From contig JASEVX010000001.1 in the NCBI GenBank assembly GCA_031761405.1, forward strand, positions 20,921,584 through 20,985,583: DNA of 64,000 nt, in the 5' to 3' direction. This document shows positions 31,605 to 43,299 of the stretch, piece after piece. Positions within the stretch are counted from its first letter, which is position 1; the number at the start of each line of letters is the position of its first letter. Source of the stretch: Serripes groenlandicus. Lineage: Eukaryota; Mollusca; Bivalvia; Cardiida; Cardiidae. A program made the translations under genes and the position numbers. The notes under the pieces were generated by a model. That model ran no database searches and had not been told where the DNA came from. It saw nothing but the letters and a program-made list of their open reading frames with translations.

Positions 31605-32365
31605 TAGTCTTAATATATATACACAGGTATAGTACTTATATTAAGGACTAATTTCAGGATTTGTGAAATTCCACAAACAAACTTAAAGATTTTTTGGTCA
31701 GAATATTTGAAGTTTTGTATTCATCAATAAAACCACAAAACAGACAATTTGGGAATTACTTGCAATAAAAAGCAATTTTATCTTTACCCGGTTAATAGCA
31801 ACATTGGATACCTTTCCAACAATCTATTTTTAAAACATTGAGAAAATGGGTAAATTGTTAAAGTTTTCTCAACCTTATATTAATATAATCATACTTTCAC
31901 AGATGTTAAAATGTAGTCCAATATGTTTAACAAGTAGACCACCATTGAAATATCAGCGAAATAATTTATTTTCATTGAAATTGTTTTGTAATTACTAACT
32001 TTATTTCGAACATATACTGAACCAAACCACTTGTTAATTTATTATTATTCTTTCTTACCATTTTTATAAAGAAAATAGCAAACTATTCATGTTTAAAATT
32101 GTATTAGGAGGAGCGCAAGCAAAATACGACTGAAGGGAAACCAATGACACATTTAAAAGAGTCAAATTCGAAATTAATTGGTACGAAATAACCGATTCGT
32201 GAACCATTTTTCCTTCGCAGAGTTGTCGTTCTTTATACTCACTTGATAGGTAGCGAGTGTACATTCAGTCCTATAACAAACAATCTTATCTCAGTTTTGT
32301 CTATTTTCATTTGTTTCGAGCAAAATTAACATCTTCAATCACCTATAATCAACCATTTAAAGGTG
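31605..32365 (+). repeat. AT-rich duplicated block, copy 1
   Basis: It shares order and sequence with 33690-34525: 'atatatacacaggtatagta', 'aaaaccacaaaacagacaat', 'gtagtccaatatgtttaa', 'acacatttaaaagagtcaaa', 'ttcgcagagttgtcgttctt'. Two direct copies about 2.1 kb apart. A shorter reversed relative is at 51430-51880. No coding potential. Confidence 0.7.
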
Positions 32366-33146
32366 TGTGTATAAGGGTTTTTGAGCATCTTTGGAGGTAT
32401 TCCAACTTGCGTCATTTTCTTTCCTTCGTATCATAACATAAAATAGTAAATACATATATTTATCACTCGGAGCAATCAGGTGAATTTTAAAAATCTATAA
32501 ATAGACCGTAGATGAATGGTGCTGTCTTTTATTTTAGTTCTTAACTTGATTCGGGAACCAGAGTCGCTGCGTGGCCGCTTACGACATTTACACACTAGAC
32601 CAAATTGAGATGGGTTTAAAACGCGTTGGTGAATACGGATTAAATCTAAAACGTGGACTAAATATTAAGATTTAGATTTAGACAAATATCTAAATTGAAA
32701 AGTTTAGTGAATACGGGACGAGGCTTCTTCGTCTAATTACTGCGTAATATATCAGAGCATGTAATTTTAAGGAACCAGACTACATTTACAAACTCAATAG
32801 AAGGGTTCTCTATTTTACTGTCTAGAGTAGATACAGTATGAATTTCGCTTAAATAAAAATGTACATACATTCAATTAATATACTGGCCTTTGTCTTTTGT
32901 TTTTAATTTGTAAAACTCACACATGTATATAGAGTGTAAAAGGGATGATTTAAAAGTCATTACCTTAAATTAATGTACTTAGAAAGGACAAAGAGAAATC
33001 AAGATATGTAGTCACGCTGGCAGGTCTAAATATTCTCCTTGACCGAAAATTAAAAGCATCCCTACAGGAAGCCGCCTCCTGGCGGCTTTCCAATAATTTT
33101 TGGAACTTTGCACAGCATTGAATGATTAATTTGACTTTCAAAAACC
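32366..33146. other. AT-rich spacer with a small GC hairpin
   Basis: The only notable item is GGAAGCCGCCTCCTGGCGGC followed by TTTCC at about 33067-33091, a compact stem (GGAAGCCGCC/GGCGGCTTTCC). No promoter, terminator or RNA family is identifiable. Confidence 0.35.
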
Positions 33147-33491
33147 GTGCGGCAAACGGAGAAATTACTCATGATGACTAGCACGGAACAATCGAACACC
33201 GAAATTATTCGTAAAAACGAGATATTCGTAAAAATAGATCCTAATTTGTTTCAATTTATTTCAAATTCGTCTGCTGCAGACATTTTCATGTTGGAAAGTT
33301 TTGAACATTTCTTCGACTTAGTGACTGATAATGTTTGCATCATGGCTATGTCAAGCAATACACAGATGTATTACCTCGACACCACTGACCAGACCTTGAC
33401 CTTTTTACATAAGAAACAAGAGAAAGTTGATGCAACGCATCAATGTCGCCGGAAATCCATACTGCAGTTATGCATAACACTAACATTATAG
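33147..33491 (+). CDS. 114-codon ORF in a duplicated repeat context, unassigned
   Basis: This opens at 33147, with later ATGs (33171, 33174) in the context 'actcatgatgactagcacgg'. The residues include 'NEIFVKIDPNLFQF', 'ADIFMLESFEHFFDLVTDN' and a charged end 'HKKQEKVDATHQCRR'. Codon composition looks more coding-like than the surroundings, but I recognise no family. The last part ('gaaagttgatgcaacgcatc') also occurs, reversed, near 51820-51845 beside another copy of the AT-rich block, which suggests it belongs to a repeat family and is not a host gene. Confidence 0.35.
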   Translation: MRQTEKLLMMTSTEQSNTEIIRKNEIFVKIDPNLFQFISNSSAADIFMLESFEHFFDLVTDNVCIMAMSSNTQMYYLDTTDQTLTFLHKKQEKVDATHQCRRKSILQLCITLTL

Positions 33492-33689
33492 TAGTTGAAT
33501 AAACAGTTATCAACTGAGGGGCATATTGGAACATCAGGGGTGGGGTCAAGAAATGTATCATAACTTGCATTGTTTTGTCAACGAAGTGAATGATAATTGA
33601 AGCCTTTCATTGTTTATGATCAATCTCCATTCCAAAGTAGGTTGACCATACACACAACCAACTAATTATTGATCATAAACAGTAATGGA

Positions 33690-34525
33690 AATGAGTAATC
33701 ATTAGTTTTAGTATGTATACAGTGCTTTCATTAAGGAATACTTATAAGATTTGTGAATTCCACATACACTTTTCAAGATGTTTGTCAGAATATTTGAATT
33801 TTATTATTTTTCAATAAAACCACAAAACAGACAATTTAGGATTTGCATGCAATAGCACGTCATTTTACCTTTCCCCTATTAAAGTCAACAGTGGACACCT
33901 TTGCAGGAATCTACTTTTAAAACAATGAGATAAGGGTTAAATCGCTGAAGACATGAGTTTTCTCTTTTTCTCAAAATGATATTAGCTTGGCATCCTAATT
34001 ATATCATACTTTAACAAATGTTGAAATGTAGTCCAATATTTATAAATTAGACCACCTTCGAAATATAATATCAACTAAACAGTTAAATCTCATTGAAATT
34101 GTTGTATAATTTAAACTTAATTTCGAACATAAACTGAGCCATACATGTTAATTTATTGTAATATTCTTTCCTTCCTTTTTTATAATGAAAATAACAAACT
34201 ACTCATGTTTTAAAATTATATTATGATGAGCGCCCTTGTGTCAATGATGCATAACAATATGCAGATCGGAAGCAATATGCTTTTAGGGAATTTAATGACA
34301 CATTTAAAATTGTCAAGGACGAAATAATTTTGTACGAAAGACCCGATTCGTGACCTACATTCTTCTTCGCAGAGGTGTCGTTCTTGAAACTCTCTTTATA
34401 GGCAGAGAGTGTTCGTTCAAAGTCATTTTTCTATTAAAACCAGTTTTATCTCGGTTTGTTCTTTTCTTCATTTGTTTCGAACCAAATAAACATTTTAAAT
34501 CACCTATAATTTACTATTTGTAAGT
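33690..34525 (+). repeat. AT-rich duplicated block, copy 2
   Basis: Direct copy of 31605-32365 with moderate divergence and extra bases ('gagcgcccttgtgtcaatga'). No gene recognised. Confidence 0.7.
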
Positions 34526-35214
34526 GAGTGTAAAGAGCGGCTCTCTGCAAAGGAGATTGATCTACGCAGTTGGTATTCGCGAGTCACGCGATCAACAGTT
34601 TTAGCTTAGAAACAGTTCATATTTTAGATATACATGTATAAACATTATAAAATTAATTCCTCACAAATCAAGACATCTCTTTGAACATGAAAATAACATT
34701 TAGTAAGTTAAGATTGCTATTTTAAAGGAGAATTCGACGTGATTAACGAATTATTTTTTCTCAAAAAATAATACAGTTAACGCGATCGTATTTTTTTCCG
34801 GAAGTCACGGTTAAACTACACTTCCGCTTAGAATACACATTCGCTGCACCTAAATAGTCCTAGTATTTTTTCGATATTAAAATGACTTCTACGTGTTATT
34901 TCAATACAGTGAAGTCATAATTATACTATCGAATCATCATAGATAATCAATTTTCTAGAAAATATCAAATTAACAGTACGCGCATATATATTTCATTTGT
35001 CGGCAGGTACGTATAAGGCACGAGTATGAATTTTAGTCGTATGCCCATTCACTAGAAGTCGACCCCACGCTGTATAGAACAATGTTAATCTCTCAAATAT
35101 GCCACTACGCAGAGCTCAGTGAAACAGTCAGTGTGCATTTTAAACGCTCGCATCGCCGTTGTATCTCCTTTTTCCAACATGATAACGATGATCAAAGTGG
35201 CTTTCTAATTATAG
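34526..35214. other. AT-rich sequence with a short dispersed segment
   Basis: 35086-35160 ('caaatatgcc', 'acgcagagctcagtgaaa', 'acgctcgcatcgccgttg') recurs at 36468-36548. The 61-codon ORF that covers it lacks any motif. Nothing else seen. Confidence 0.4.
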
Positions 35215-35890
35215 AATCTATAACAGTTCGATATACACAGTTGCGTAATCAGTTATTTGACAACTGAGAGTGTATATCCATTAAAAGCTGAAGAATCGAA
35301 TCATTTAACACACACAATGACGTAGAACCAATCAAAATCGTGCACTTTAGTCCAATTTGCATAATCAAAGTACCGAATGTCATATCAAATAGTATGACGC
35401 CCCCTGATAAAACATTAAATACGTATCCGATGTAAATGAGATGGAAGTCGAATTATGTTTTAACCCTTTCAATAGTATAAATAATATTATGAATCTATTC
35501 ATGGTTTAATGAGATAATCGTCTTCAATAATTGAGAAAATGAGATTTTTTAGAGATTTTTTTAGGGGTTTCATAATAAATGCTGTAGCATGGGGGTGTCA
35601 TACTATTTGGAATTAACCAATCAAAAGACAATACCTCAATTACGACAGACTAATTTACAAAATGCCTGAAACCTTTACACGGCGAGTAAAATGTAGCTTC
35701 ATTAATTATATTTCGGCGACTTTAGAACACAATGTTCGGATCGCAAACCCGATACAAATAATTTACATTGTTTATGACACTTACGACCGACTTCTTTATA
35801 AAATGCCTGACACACGGAATGGCGAGTAAAAGGTAGCTTCATTAATAATTTCTGCGACATTAGAACATAATGTTCGGATCGCAACTACTC
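35215..35890 (-). repeat. Inverted copy of the 20.2-21.8 kb block, uninterrupted
   Basis: In reverse complement this matches 20222-20934 and continues into the sequence found at 21741-21830, so it is the version without the 0.8-kb insertion. It contains two 146-bp-type units at its upper end (35640-35885). Confidence 0.75.
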
Positions 35891-36225
35891 TTAGGGAAAA
35901 ACAATTTTAGAACTTCATGTGATAATCATAATTAAAATAAAATAATAAAACATTCATCTTTGTTTAAGTAAATGTGTTCTATCCCAAACGATGCGATGCG
36001 GTTACGACGCGTAACGACACAAAAAGAGATGTAATTTCTCCCTTAAGTCTCCCCACTTCTCCCTAAAGTCTCCCCACTTCGCCCTAAATTGCCCGGAGGG
36101 GGAAGTCACTTCTCCCTAAAATTTAAGCCTAGTGAGAGCCCTGTAGATCATGGTTTACATACGCGCGCATTCAGTTAGCTTAATATATATACGAAAGTAA
36201 TGCTCAAACGTTGTATCAAAGTACC
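35891..36225. other. Spacer with a pyrimidine-rich direct repeat
   Basis: 'tctcccttaagtctccccac', 'ttctccctaaagtctcccca' and 'cttcgccctaaattgcccgg' form three short tandem units at about 36032-36105. No function inferred. Confidence 0.4.
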
Positions 36226-36322
36226 GTGGTGCAATGGAGAGCGTGTAGAACTACTAATCATGGACTACTTATGGACGCGAGTTCGAGTTCTAATAGGAAC
36301 TGTTCTTTTTTTTTTTTTTTAA
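36226..36322 (+). mobile_element. Possible tRNA-like SINE head followed by a T run
   Basis: 'gtggtgcaatggagagcg' resembles an A box and 'gcgagttcgagttc' a B box, followed by 14 T residues. The anticodon and T stems do not fold cleanly, so a functional tRNA is unlikely. Confidence 0.3.
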
Positions 36323-37351
36323 TTCTTATTTTATGCGATTTGTTAAACATTATAGATTTATATTAATTAATTCACTCACATGAAAAATAGTTATAATATA
36401 AGCCGAAATCCTGGATCCGCCCCTGGTGACGAAAACAAATCGAACTAACAATGTAAATCTCACAAATATGCCATGGGTGTTTTGACAGACTTTACGCAGA
36501 GCTCAGTGAAAGAGTTAGTGTGCATGTTAAACGCTCGCATCGCCGTTGAAATGCTACATTTACTAAAACTGTCAACTGATAAAAAAAAATCTCTTGACAA
36601 AAATATTAATAATAATAAAATAGACTAAATTGTGCAATAGCATGATCAATTGCATTCATAAATTAGATTTTACAAATGTTCAAAATAATTCGTTACCAGT
36701 ACTTCAGTACTTTGATTTTTACTTGATATTGACACATAACAGTCTGCTTGCTGCAAGTCTCATGGGGACGGTTTTGTCTTCGTAAATAAAACCCAAAAAA
36801 GGAGATGCGAGTCAAAATAAAGAAACTACTAATACTTAAAACATCGGAATATTTATTTCATTTTAGATGTGTCATAACTTAGTGTTTTTAAACAAACGCA
36901 ATTGTAATATGTTCAAGACATTTCAATTTGGTTTTGTCTAATAATAACTCCTCCTCCCATGTCATTTCCGAAAACCTATTAAAAATAGAAGTCGCGGGCT
37001 TCTGCCCGGCGACTAATAATCAATGCGGTGTAAATGACAAACATTTATCAATATACCCAATAAATAGTCTATTTTGTCATAAGATTGAGTATTACGCTAT
37101 GGCAACCAATTAATGCATTTGATGACGACTATTTGTTCTTGTTTATATCAATATTTCACACAGGGTCGACTTTTGCTTTTAGTGAAACTGCTCCTTTTAA
37201 TGACGGAAATACATATATACACACCTATAATTCGTCACCTTAGTGTAAAAACTCAATAAGTAAGTTTTTGTAATTTTTCAGGAGAGCATTTAAACTGATT
37301 GTCTTAAACGAAATAGTCCAAATAATATTTTCTGAAAAAGATTTGTAAAAA
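36323..37351. other. AT-rich stretch, no gene recognised
   Basis: Nothing but the short dispersed segment at 36468-36548 and an 'agtacttcagtactttga' motif at about 36697 that also occurs near 21717. Confidence 0.4.
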
Positions 37352-37831
37352 TGCACTTATATGTTTACAGTGTGTATATACCACGTGACTTTTACGTCAC
37401 AAATGCTACGGCGATCAGCAGTCTACGCCACTTACAGAGCCCTATCTCCGTTTGTTTGCGGAGTTTGATAAGTGGTTTAGTTTCTTCAAACACTGCGACG
37501 AACCTATTCTCAAAATGTATTAAGATCACCGACAGCCGGAGCATTATCAAAACTGGATTGTGAGAACAGGTTCGTCGAAGTGTTTGAAAAAACTAGACCT
37601 CCAACCAAATTTCTGTAAACAGCCGGAGATAGGACATTGTAAGCGGCGTAGACTGCACCATGTTTCATTAAAAAGGGTGAAGAAATAAAAAAGTTACCAT
37701 TGTTTTTACTTCTTATCAAGATCAATTATTGCTGTCTGACGATGCAAATATGATGTCAAAAGTCACGTGGTATACACACACTGCGTTTATATTTCACTGA
37801 AATTGTTTGGTGCAATACAATTATAAGTGCA
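37352..37831. mobile_element. Fold-back element, 480 bp
   Basis: Long imperfect inverted arms: TGCACTTATA (37352-37361) and TATAAGTGCA (37822-37831) at the tips, then 'accacgtgactttt'/'aaaagtcacgtggt', 'cagtctacgcc'/'ggcgtagactg', 'ctatctccg'/'cggagatag' and 'cgacgaacctattctca'/'tgagaacaggttcgtcg'. The unpaired centre is about 37520-37560. No ORF survives conceptual folding and no transposase is present. Confidence 0.7.
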
Positions 37832-37947
37832 CCTATCACTTTATTGCACTTGATATTTTGGAGCAAAAACTACATAAGTGCCATTTATCCTTTACTAGAT
37901 GTGAACAGATTGACAAATATTGATTTATTATTACTCCAAGATTGATA

Positions 37948-38216
37948 TTAACCCTTTCCCTCATACGACAATTCTGCAGCAGAAGACTTTGAACGTATTT
38001 TGTCAAAACATAGAAAATCTCCATAATTGAATGGATAACCTAAAAACATAGAAAATCTCCATAATTGAATGGATAACCTATGACTAAAAGTGGAAAACAT
38101 TGTGGCAAAATGAGAAATTGCACGTTTTGTGCAATTTCTTCTTTTGTTACTATGTTTTCAAAAAGCCGTCTGCTACAGAGGCGTCCGAAAGCATTTATAT
38201 GAGGTAAAGGGATAAT
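37948..38216. mobile_element. TTAA-type MITE with an internal 39-bp duplication
   Basis: TTAACCCTTTCCCTCATACG (37948) to ATATGAGGTAAAGGGATAA (38216; the last TTAA is mutated to ATAA). 'acatagaaaatctccataat' plus 'tgaatggataacct' is present twice in tandem near 38007-38075. The interior hairpin 'gaaattgcacgttttgtgca' plus 'atttc' is conserved with the other copies. Confidence 0.75.
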
Positions 38217-38425
38217 ATTTACTCTGTTCTATGGTAACCTAGGAAATGCTTTGATAAATCTGAAATACAACTGAATCAAGATTAAAATGCAACCAAATTA
38301 AATAATAAGCTTATATATTGTAAATTTAGATTTAGAATAAATAAAAGAGTTGCCTCAGTTTAATAATAATAATAATAATAGACTTCATTATATATTCAAG
38401 ATACAAGCACCATTATGGAAATAAT
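38217..38425. repeat. AT-rich spacer with (AAT)n
   Basis: About six AAT repeats near 38362-38381. Nothing else. Confidence 0.5.
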
Positions 38426-38689
38426 TTATGTAATTAACCGATGACCACCAGCGTGGTACCATGAAAGATATGTTGATTCAAATTTCTTTAATTTTTCGCA
38501 GTTCCTGATATGCAGTGGATTCCATATTTTTGGTCCAGAGTATGTCAAAGATTTTCTGTAAAATTCTATTCTTGGTTTAGGAATGCAAAGTGTATGCTGG
38601 CGCCAGATCTGGGTGATGGACAGGAGCAAACCTATAGTCCCCAAACAAATCTCCGACCGGTTAGGGACTAATAAGTAATATGTTCCCAA
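38426..38689 (-). mobile_element. LINE ORF2 3'-end fragment
   Basis: The minus-strand reading contains 'TLCIPKPRIEFYRKSLTY', 'YSGPKIWNPL' and 'HIRNCEKLKKFES', the usual C-terminal tail of CR1/Jockey-type reverse transcriptases (P-R-x-x-x-x-K-x-S-x-x-Y-x-G-P-x-I-W-N). No polymerase domain is left. It is a 5'-truncated dead copy. Confidence 0.65.
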
Positions 38690-39734
38690 TCAGGTAGCCA
38701 GGGAGACTAGGTTTTCTCATCATTTGACCGACCATCCAGTTTTATTTTGTCAAGGCCATATTTAAATCCTATTATGTATAATTCTCTTAAAAATGGAGAG
38801 ATCTTAGAAGAAAATGTGAAGTATGACAAAATGAAACTTTTTAACAAATCTGATAAAAATTGAAAAAAATATTTTTCGACATGAGCATTATTTCCCTTTT
38901 CTGCAATGTTTCTGAAAGTTGTTTGCTACAGAGGTGTCAAAAGTTGTATATATTATGGAAATAATGAAGAAACAGAAATTAGTGTTATTTATGCAGCTGA
39001 TGTGGTGCAATACATCACTATGTGCACATATTGTTTGTTTGCACAACAAAATAATATCAGTGTACTTATCACTTTATGCCTCTTTCTTATAAAAGCATAT
39101 TTTGAGGTTGAATTTGGTTTTAATACTTTTTGAGGACATGTATCTTTATATCTTAAATCCTTTTATACAAAAAAGTGATTTTGTGAAAAAATGGACTTAT
39201 TAAGTTTTTGCACTAAGTTGACGAATTGATATATAACTGTGCTCAAAGATCAGCATTAGCTCGAGTAATATTTAAAATTAACAACTTCTAATTAAATATT
39301 GGGATTCAGTTGTTCATAGATAGAGAGCCGGCCTCCTAATACACAGATCCAGCTGCGGATCAACATTTGGACGTTTTCCTTCACTATCAGCGACTGTTCA
39401 CATAAACGTGCATGTTATTGTTTCCAAATACAGTCCAACCTGTGTTGTAATACCACTGCTGGGACGAGGACAATCTGGGCTTTGTTCACAGGTGGTCTTT
39501 AATTACAGGGCCAGTTATACAGGAAATGAGTAATTGTGAAATTGACAGTGTGGTTGCTATAGACAGGCAATTGCTAAACAGAAGTGGTCTTTCGCACAAG
39601 TTTGACTGTACATACAAGAGATACGATCATAGCATTTGAGCAACATTCATAAAACAATTGTACGTGACATTAAAATGGTTCTGAAATTTATTTTAATATT
39701 AAAGATGCTTTGGTGGAAAGAAGGTTGGTATAAT
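38690..39734. other. AT-rich stretch, MITE-like remnant only
   Basis: 38905-38950 ('tttctgaaagttgtttgcta', 'cagaggtgtcaaaag') resembles the end of the TTAA MITE family. 39230-39640 is unremarkable. No gene recognised. Confidence 0.4.
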
Positions 39735-40040
39735 TAGAGATGACAGTGATTCTTTTAATTTTAAAGACGTTGGTATACTTGCATATTGCAGCGTTTCTTT
39801 TAATTCTAAAGATGTTTTCATGCAAGCAAGTTGGTATACTTGCATATGACAGCGATTCTTTAAGTTTAAAGATGTTTTCAGGCAAGCAAGTTGGTGTACT
39901 TGCATATGACAGCGATTCCTTTAATCTTAAAGATGTTTTTAGGCAAGCACGATGGTGTAATTGCAGTTGACAGCGGTTCTTTTAATTTCAAATGTGTTTT
40001 CAGGCAAGCACGTTGGTATAATTGCAAATGACAGCGATAC
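39735..40040 (+). repeat. 60-bp tandem repeat, about 5 copies
   Basis: Units contain 'cttgcatatgacagcgattc', 'ttttaattttaaagatgttt' and 'tcaggcaagcaagttggtgta'-like sequence; period about 60 bp. A multiple of three, so it gives spurious repetitive ORFs on both strands. Confidence 0.85.
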
Positions 40041-40485
40041 AGTTACTATATATGACGTACATTAAATAATTGATGTTAAACTCTTATAATATATCAAATA
40101 AAGACAGTAAAAAGCTCAGTATTAGGTGTTTTCATATGTACATAACCTAAAGAAATGCGTTATGAGGTTGGATTGTGAGCCGAATCCAACAATCAAATGA
40201 CGCAATAGCTTTTAACTAGCCAGAGTGCTCGTTGTGTGTAAGGTAATTGAGAGTGCAACTTTGGTTCAGTATCCAGAAATCAGACACAGCAAGTTACACA
40301 TATAAGTTGTAAGAACTTATAACAAATGCACGCAACTTTAAACTGAACGAACTATGGGTGCAACGCTTACAACACATCGGCACTGCCATCACCACAATCA
40401 ACTACCGCAGCGACACCATCAACTACACGCAGCTTAAGGAGAGAAAGAAACGCCCTTGCCAAAACAATGTTTAATATATATTTAC
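40041..40485. other. Spacer, no feature recognised
   Basis: AT-rich, with a slightly GC-richer part at 40370-40440 ('cggcactgccatcaccacaa'). This would be the start of the intron after the candidate exon on the minus strand. Confidence 0.35.
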
Positions 40486-40594
40486 CTGAATTATTTCCGA
40501 GAAGGTCCGTCTGAATCACAAACAAACACACAAAGATGACCAATAAAACAACCCAAAGCACATTCAGTATGCTAAATCTCCCTATCTCGTCCAA
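40486..40594 (-). CDS. Candidate exon encoding an N-terminal membrane anchor
   Basis: Minus-strand open stretch ending at a donor TTCAG|GTAAAT (GT at 40485-40484). The residues 'ILNVLWVVLLVIFVCLFVI' form a clear transmembrane helix, preceded by 'LDEIGRFS' and followed by 'QTDLLGNNSG', with a possible N-glycosylation NNS. No ATG is in frame, so the start codon would be in an upstream exon. The layout is like the anchor of a type II Golgi enzyme, which is only a guess. Could also be chance in AT-rich DNA. Confidence 0.35.
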
Positions 40595-41077
40595 TACTGT
40601 ATACTATTATAACACTATATATACGACTACGTTCAGCCTATGGACATGGTCGGTCACGGTGACTTTTTATCGGGATAATCACAGCTCTTTGGAAGCTTTA
40701 CTTAAATGGTATATCCAGGGCCAAATTCCACCAACCTTAGCGCTAAGTAATACTTAATGGCATATTTCATCATTTTTGTTTCCCTTATAAAAATGCCTAA
40801 CTATTTAATTTCTTATCAAGTTGTGTTAGTCAGTAAGGTTATTATTTATGTCAACTTAGTCATTTACTTAAAAACATACCACCATTCATGTATTAGAGAA
40901 ACAAAAATGATAAAATATGCTTTTAAGTATTTTTAAAAGTATTACTTAAGAGCTAAGTGAGGTTATTGGAATCGACCCAGAATACAGAACAAATACTGAT
41001 TTTAGGATAGGTCTGGTGTATCATGTTGCCATGCTCAATCGAAAACGTTCTGTCATCGACAGTAACCTCTAACTACC
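40595..41077. other. Spacer with short palindromic repeats
   Basis: 'taagtattacttaa'-type segments recur near 40735 and 40935-40955 around 'agcgctaag', resembling a small palindromic element. Not resolved further. Confidence 0.35.
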
Positions 41078-41270
41078 TTAACTCTTTCAGTGCCAAAGGC
41101 ATTATTGAGGTTTTTGCAAACAATCGTGACGAGCTGTATCACCTGAAATCAGCATTGTTTGCCTTTTAGTTATTAAAATAGTCCAACACTTTTATTACAT
41201 GAGAAATGGAGTCGCCCGATTGTGAACATGGAAGAGTTTACTTTAAACAATTCGGCGCTGAAAGAGTTAA
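41078..41270. mobile_element. TTAA-flanked MITE, second family
   Basis: TTAACTCTTTCAGTGCCAAA (41078-41097) and its inverse TTCGGCGCTGAAAGAGTTAA (41251-41270) pair at 18 of 20 positions. The TTAA flanks suggest a piggyBac-type origin, but the ends differ from the CCCTTTCCC family. No ORF. Confidence 0.8.
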
Positions 41271-42735
41271 CAAAGTCGTTTAACTCTGTGACAGAGTCCA
41301 GCCTTTTTCATAATGTACTTTGAGATTAAAAGTTTACGCTGTTCCTTATCCTCTACCAAATACAACAAATCTGCAGCAGACGACTTCGAAAACATGTCGG
41401 CAAATCTATAAAAAAATATATAAAAGAAAGTACAATCATTACGATAAATTTCTCCTTTTCCTTTATAATATCGAGCACGGTGGTATTTATTTTTTTATCA
41501 GAAACATGTTATTTTCACGATTTCCCACATAATTCTGAAATGTTCCTTGTTTTTTCTTTTCCAATTCTAGTTTAATACTTGTCTTCTTTTCTACTCCAAT
41601 CCAATTCTGAACTATTTCCTTGATTTGGCTCCTCAAGTTCTTAAATCTCCAGACTAGATGTCTATAACATTTTCAAACAGAATATGCCGTTTGGTCGGAA
41701 TTCTTGTTGTACTGAAGGAATATTTGAGTAACATGCGTTCTCCAATTTCGTATTTGCTTGATCGTTTGGCGTTTTAAACTGTCGCCGGCGGAACGTTTCG
41801 TTTGGAGCATGTATATGTTGTTGAATTTCTTTTTCTGTTTAACGCCGTTGACACCGATGAGAGATTTCTTCGGGAGTTGACTTGAAATGCGGTCATTTTT
41901 CCGAGGACCCTTTTAATGCTCATATTTATTGAATATCCGATGTTTTGCACCCCAGTTACCCAATTAAAACCTTGTTTTCTCCTGCAATTCGTACAATTAA
42001 AAGGTACGCCCGTAATGTATATCAAAAGGGTTCATCCTAATACCAACTATATCAAGTCAAACTATCAAATGTCATTGTAGGGTTACAGCACTAATCGCTA
42101 TCTTGACCTTTGGCCTACATTACGACGATCATCTGTGATAAACAGAAATACATTAAGGCGAATATATCTTTAGGTAACCGTATTCGGTTCGCCTTAATGT
42201 TTAAGATGTCACAGAAGTCATTTCAGTTGTTAAAACAACAATTAACTATAGGGAATAAAAGAATATACAATGGACTTTAAGAAACATGACTTTGGTCGTT
42301 CTTGTTATATTACAATACGATATACGGGCCATTGAAAAAAAGGGGCCTATATCTCGATGCAAAAGAAACATCACTTAAGTGCAATTCTTTTTAGTCTTTA
42401 ATTTCTCAAAAATCTGTCGATAGTTTTCTCTTATGAACAGCAATATGACAAAATACACCTATACTAACGTATATTTTTTCTTGGCAAGACTTTATATTTA
42501 CTTTAGCCCGGATAAAGGATTAAAATTCTTTGAAACCTATATGTTTTTGGAGATATACGAAGATTGATTTTCAACATATAGCAGCGGTTATTTTGAATAC
42601 AATTGATAACTGTAATTACTGTTTTTCATTACATGTTTTATCATTTCAGACACATTCGGAGCCAGAACGACGATTTCAACCTGTATATCATTCACTGCTT
42701 AAAGGCAAGCTCAACATTAAATGAGATATGACTTT
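41271..42735. other. Intergenic stretch with weak repeat pieces
   Basis: 41330-41400 resembles the CCCTTTCCC MITE ('aaatctgcagcagacgactt'). 42150-42200 has 'cattaaggcgaata' and 'ttcgccttaatg', an inverted pair around 'tctttaggtaaccg'. 41774-42025 is open on the minus strand with no clear family. No gene is supported. Confidence 0.4.
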
Positions 42736-43290
42736 TCATATCGTGCAAACCCATGCATTGAGTGTAAAAAACATCAATTTTGATGTATTTTGGTTTATTT
42801 TTAGAATTGAACATAGTTGGTTAAGTTTTGCGTTTAGGTCACTTATATGCAAACTATCAAACCTAATACTTTGAAACTTGAAAAACGTTTTCATCAAATA
42901 CCCTTCACATTGTATGCTAAGATAATGAGTGTGGTGTGTTTTTGGAGTAAAAAACATAAATTTTTATGTATTTGGTTGATTTGAGAATTGGCGGTGTTGG
43001 TTACGTTTTCCATTTAGGTCACGTACATGGAAACTATCAAACCTATTGTATGATAAAGATTCTGAGTGGGCCTGGTTTCTGGGGTAAAGTACATCAATTT
43101 TGATGTATTTTGGTCGATTTTGAGAATTGGACATAGTTTGTTAAATGTTGCGGTTTGGTCTCTTACATGGAAACTATCAAACCTATTACTTTAACATATG
43201 GAAAACTTGTTAATCGTATACCCTTCGTCACATTGAATGATAAAGATGTTGAGCGGGCCTGTTTTTGGGGTAAAATACATCAATTTTGAT
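42736..43290 (-). repeat. Family A repeat, reversed, three to four units
   Basis: Read on the minus strand: 'cccaaaaaccaggcccactc', 'tcaaaatacatcaaaattga', 'accaaaatacatcaaaattg', 'ataggtttgatagtttcca'. Related to the units at 1-420 and 13960-14290. Its last part is where the 47906 copy begins. Confidence 0.65.
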
Positions 43291-43299
43291 GAGAATTGG

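Noticed and set aside
41774..42025. Gypsy integrase tail on the minus strand
   Set aside because: A few residues looked similar, but there was no consistent frame, no HHCC or DDE motif and no LTRs nearby.
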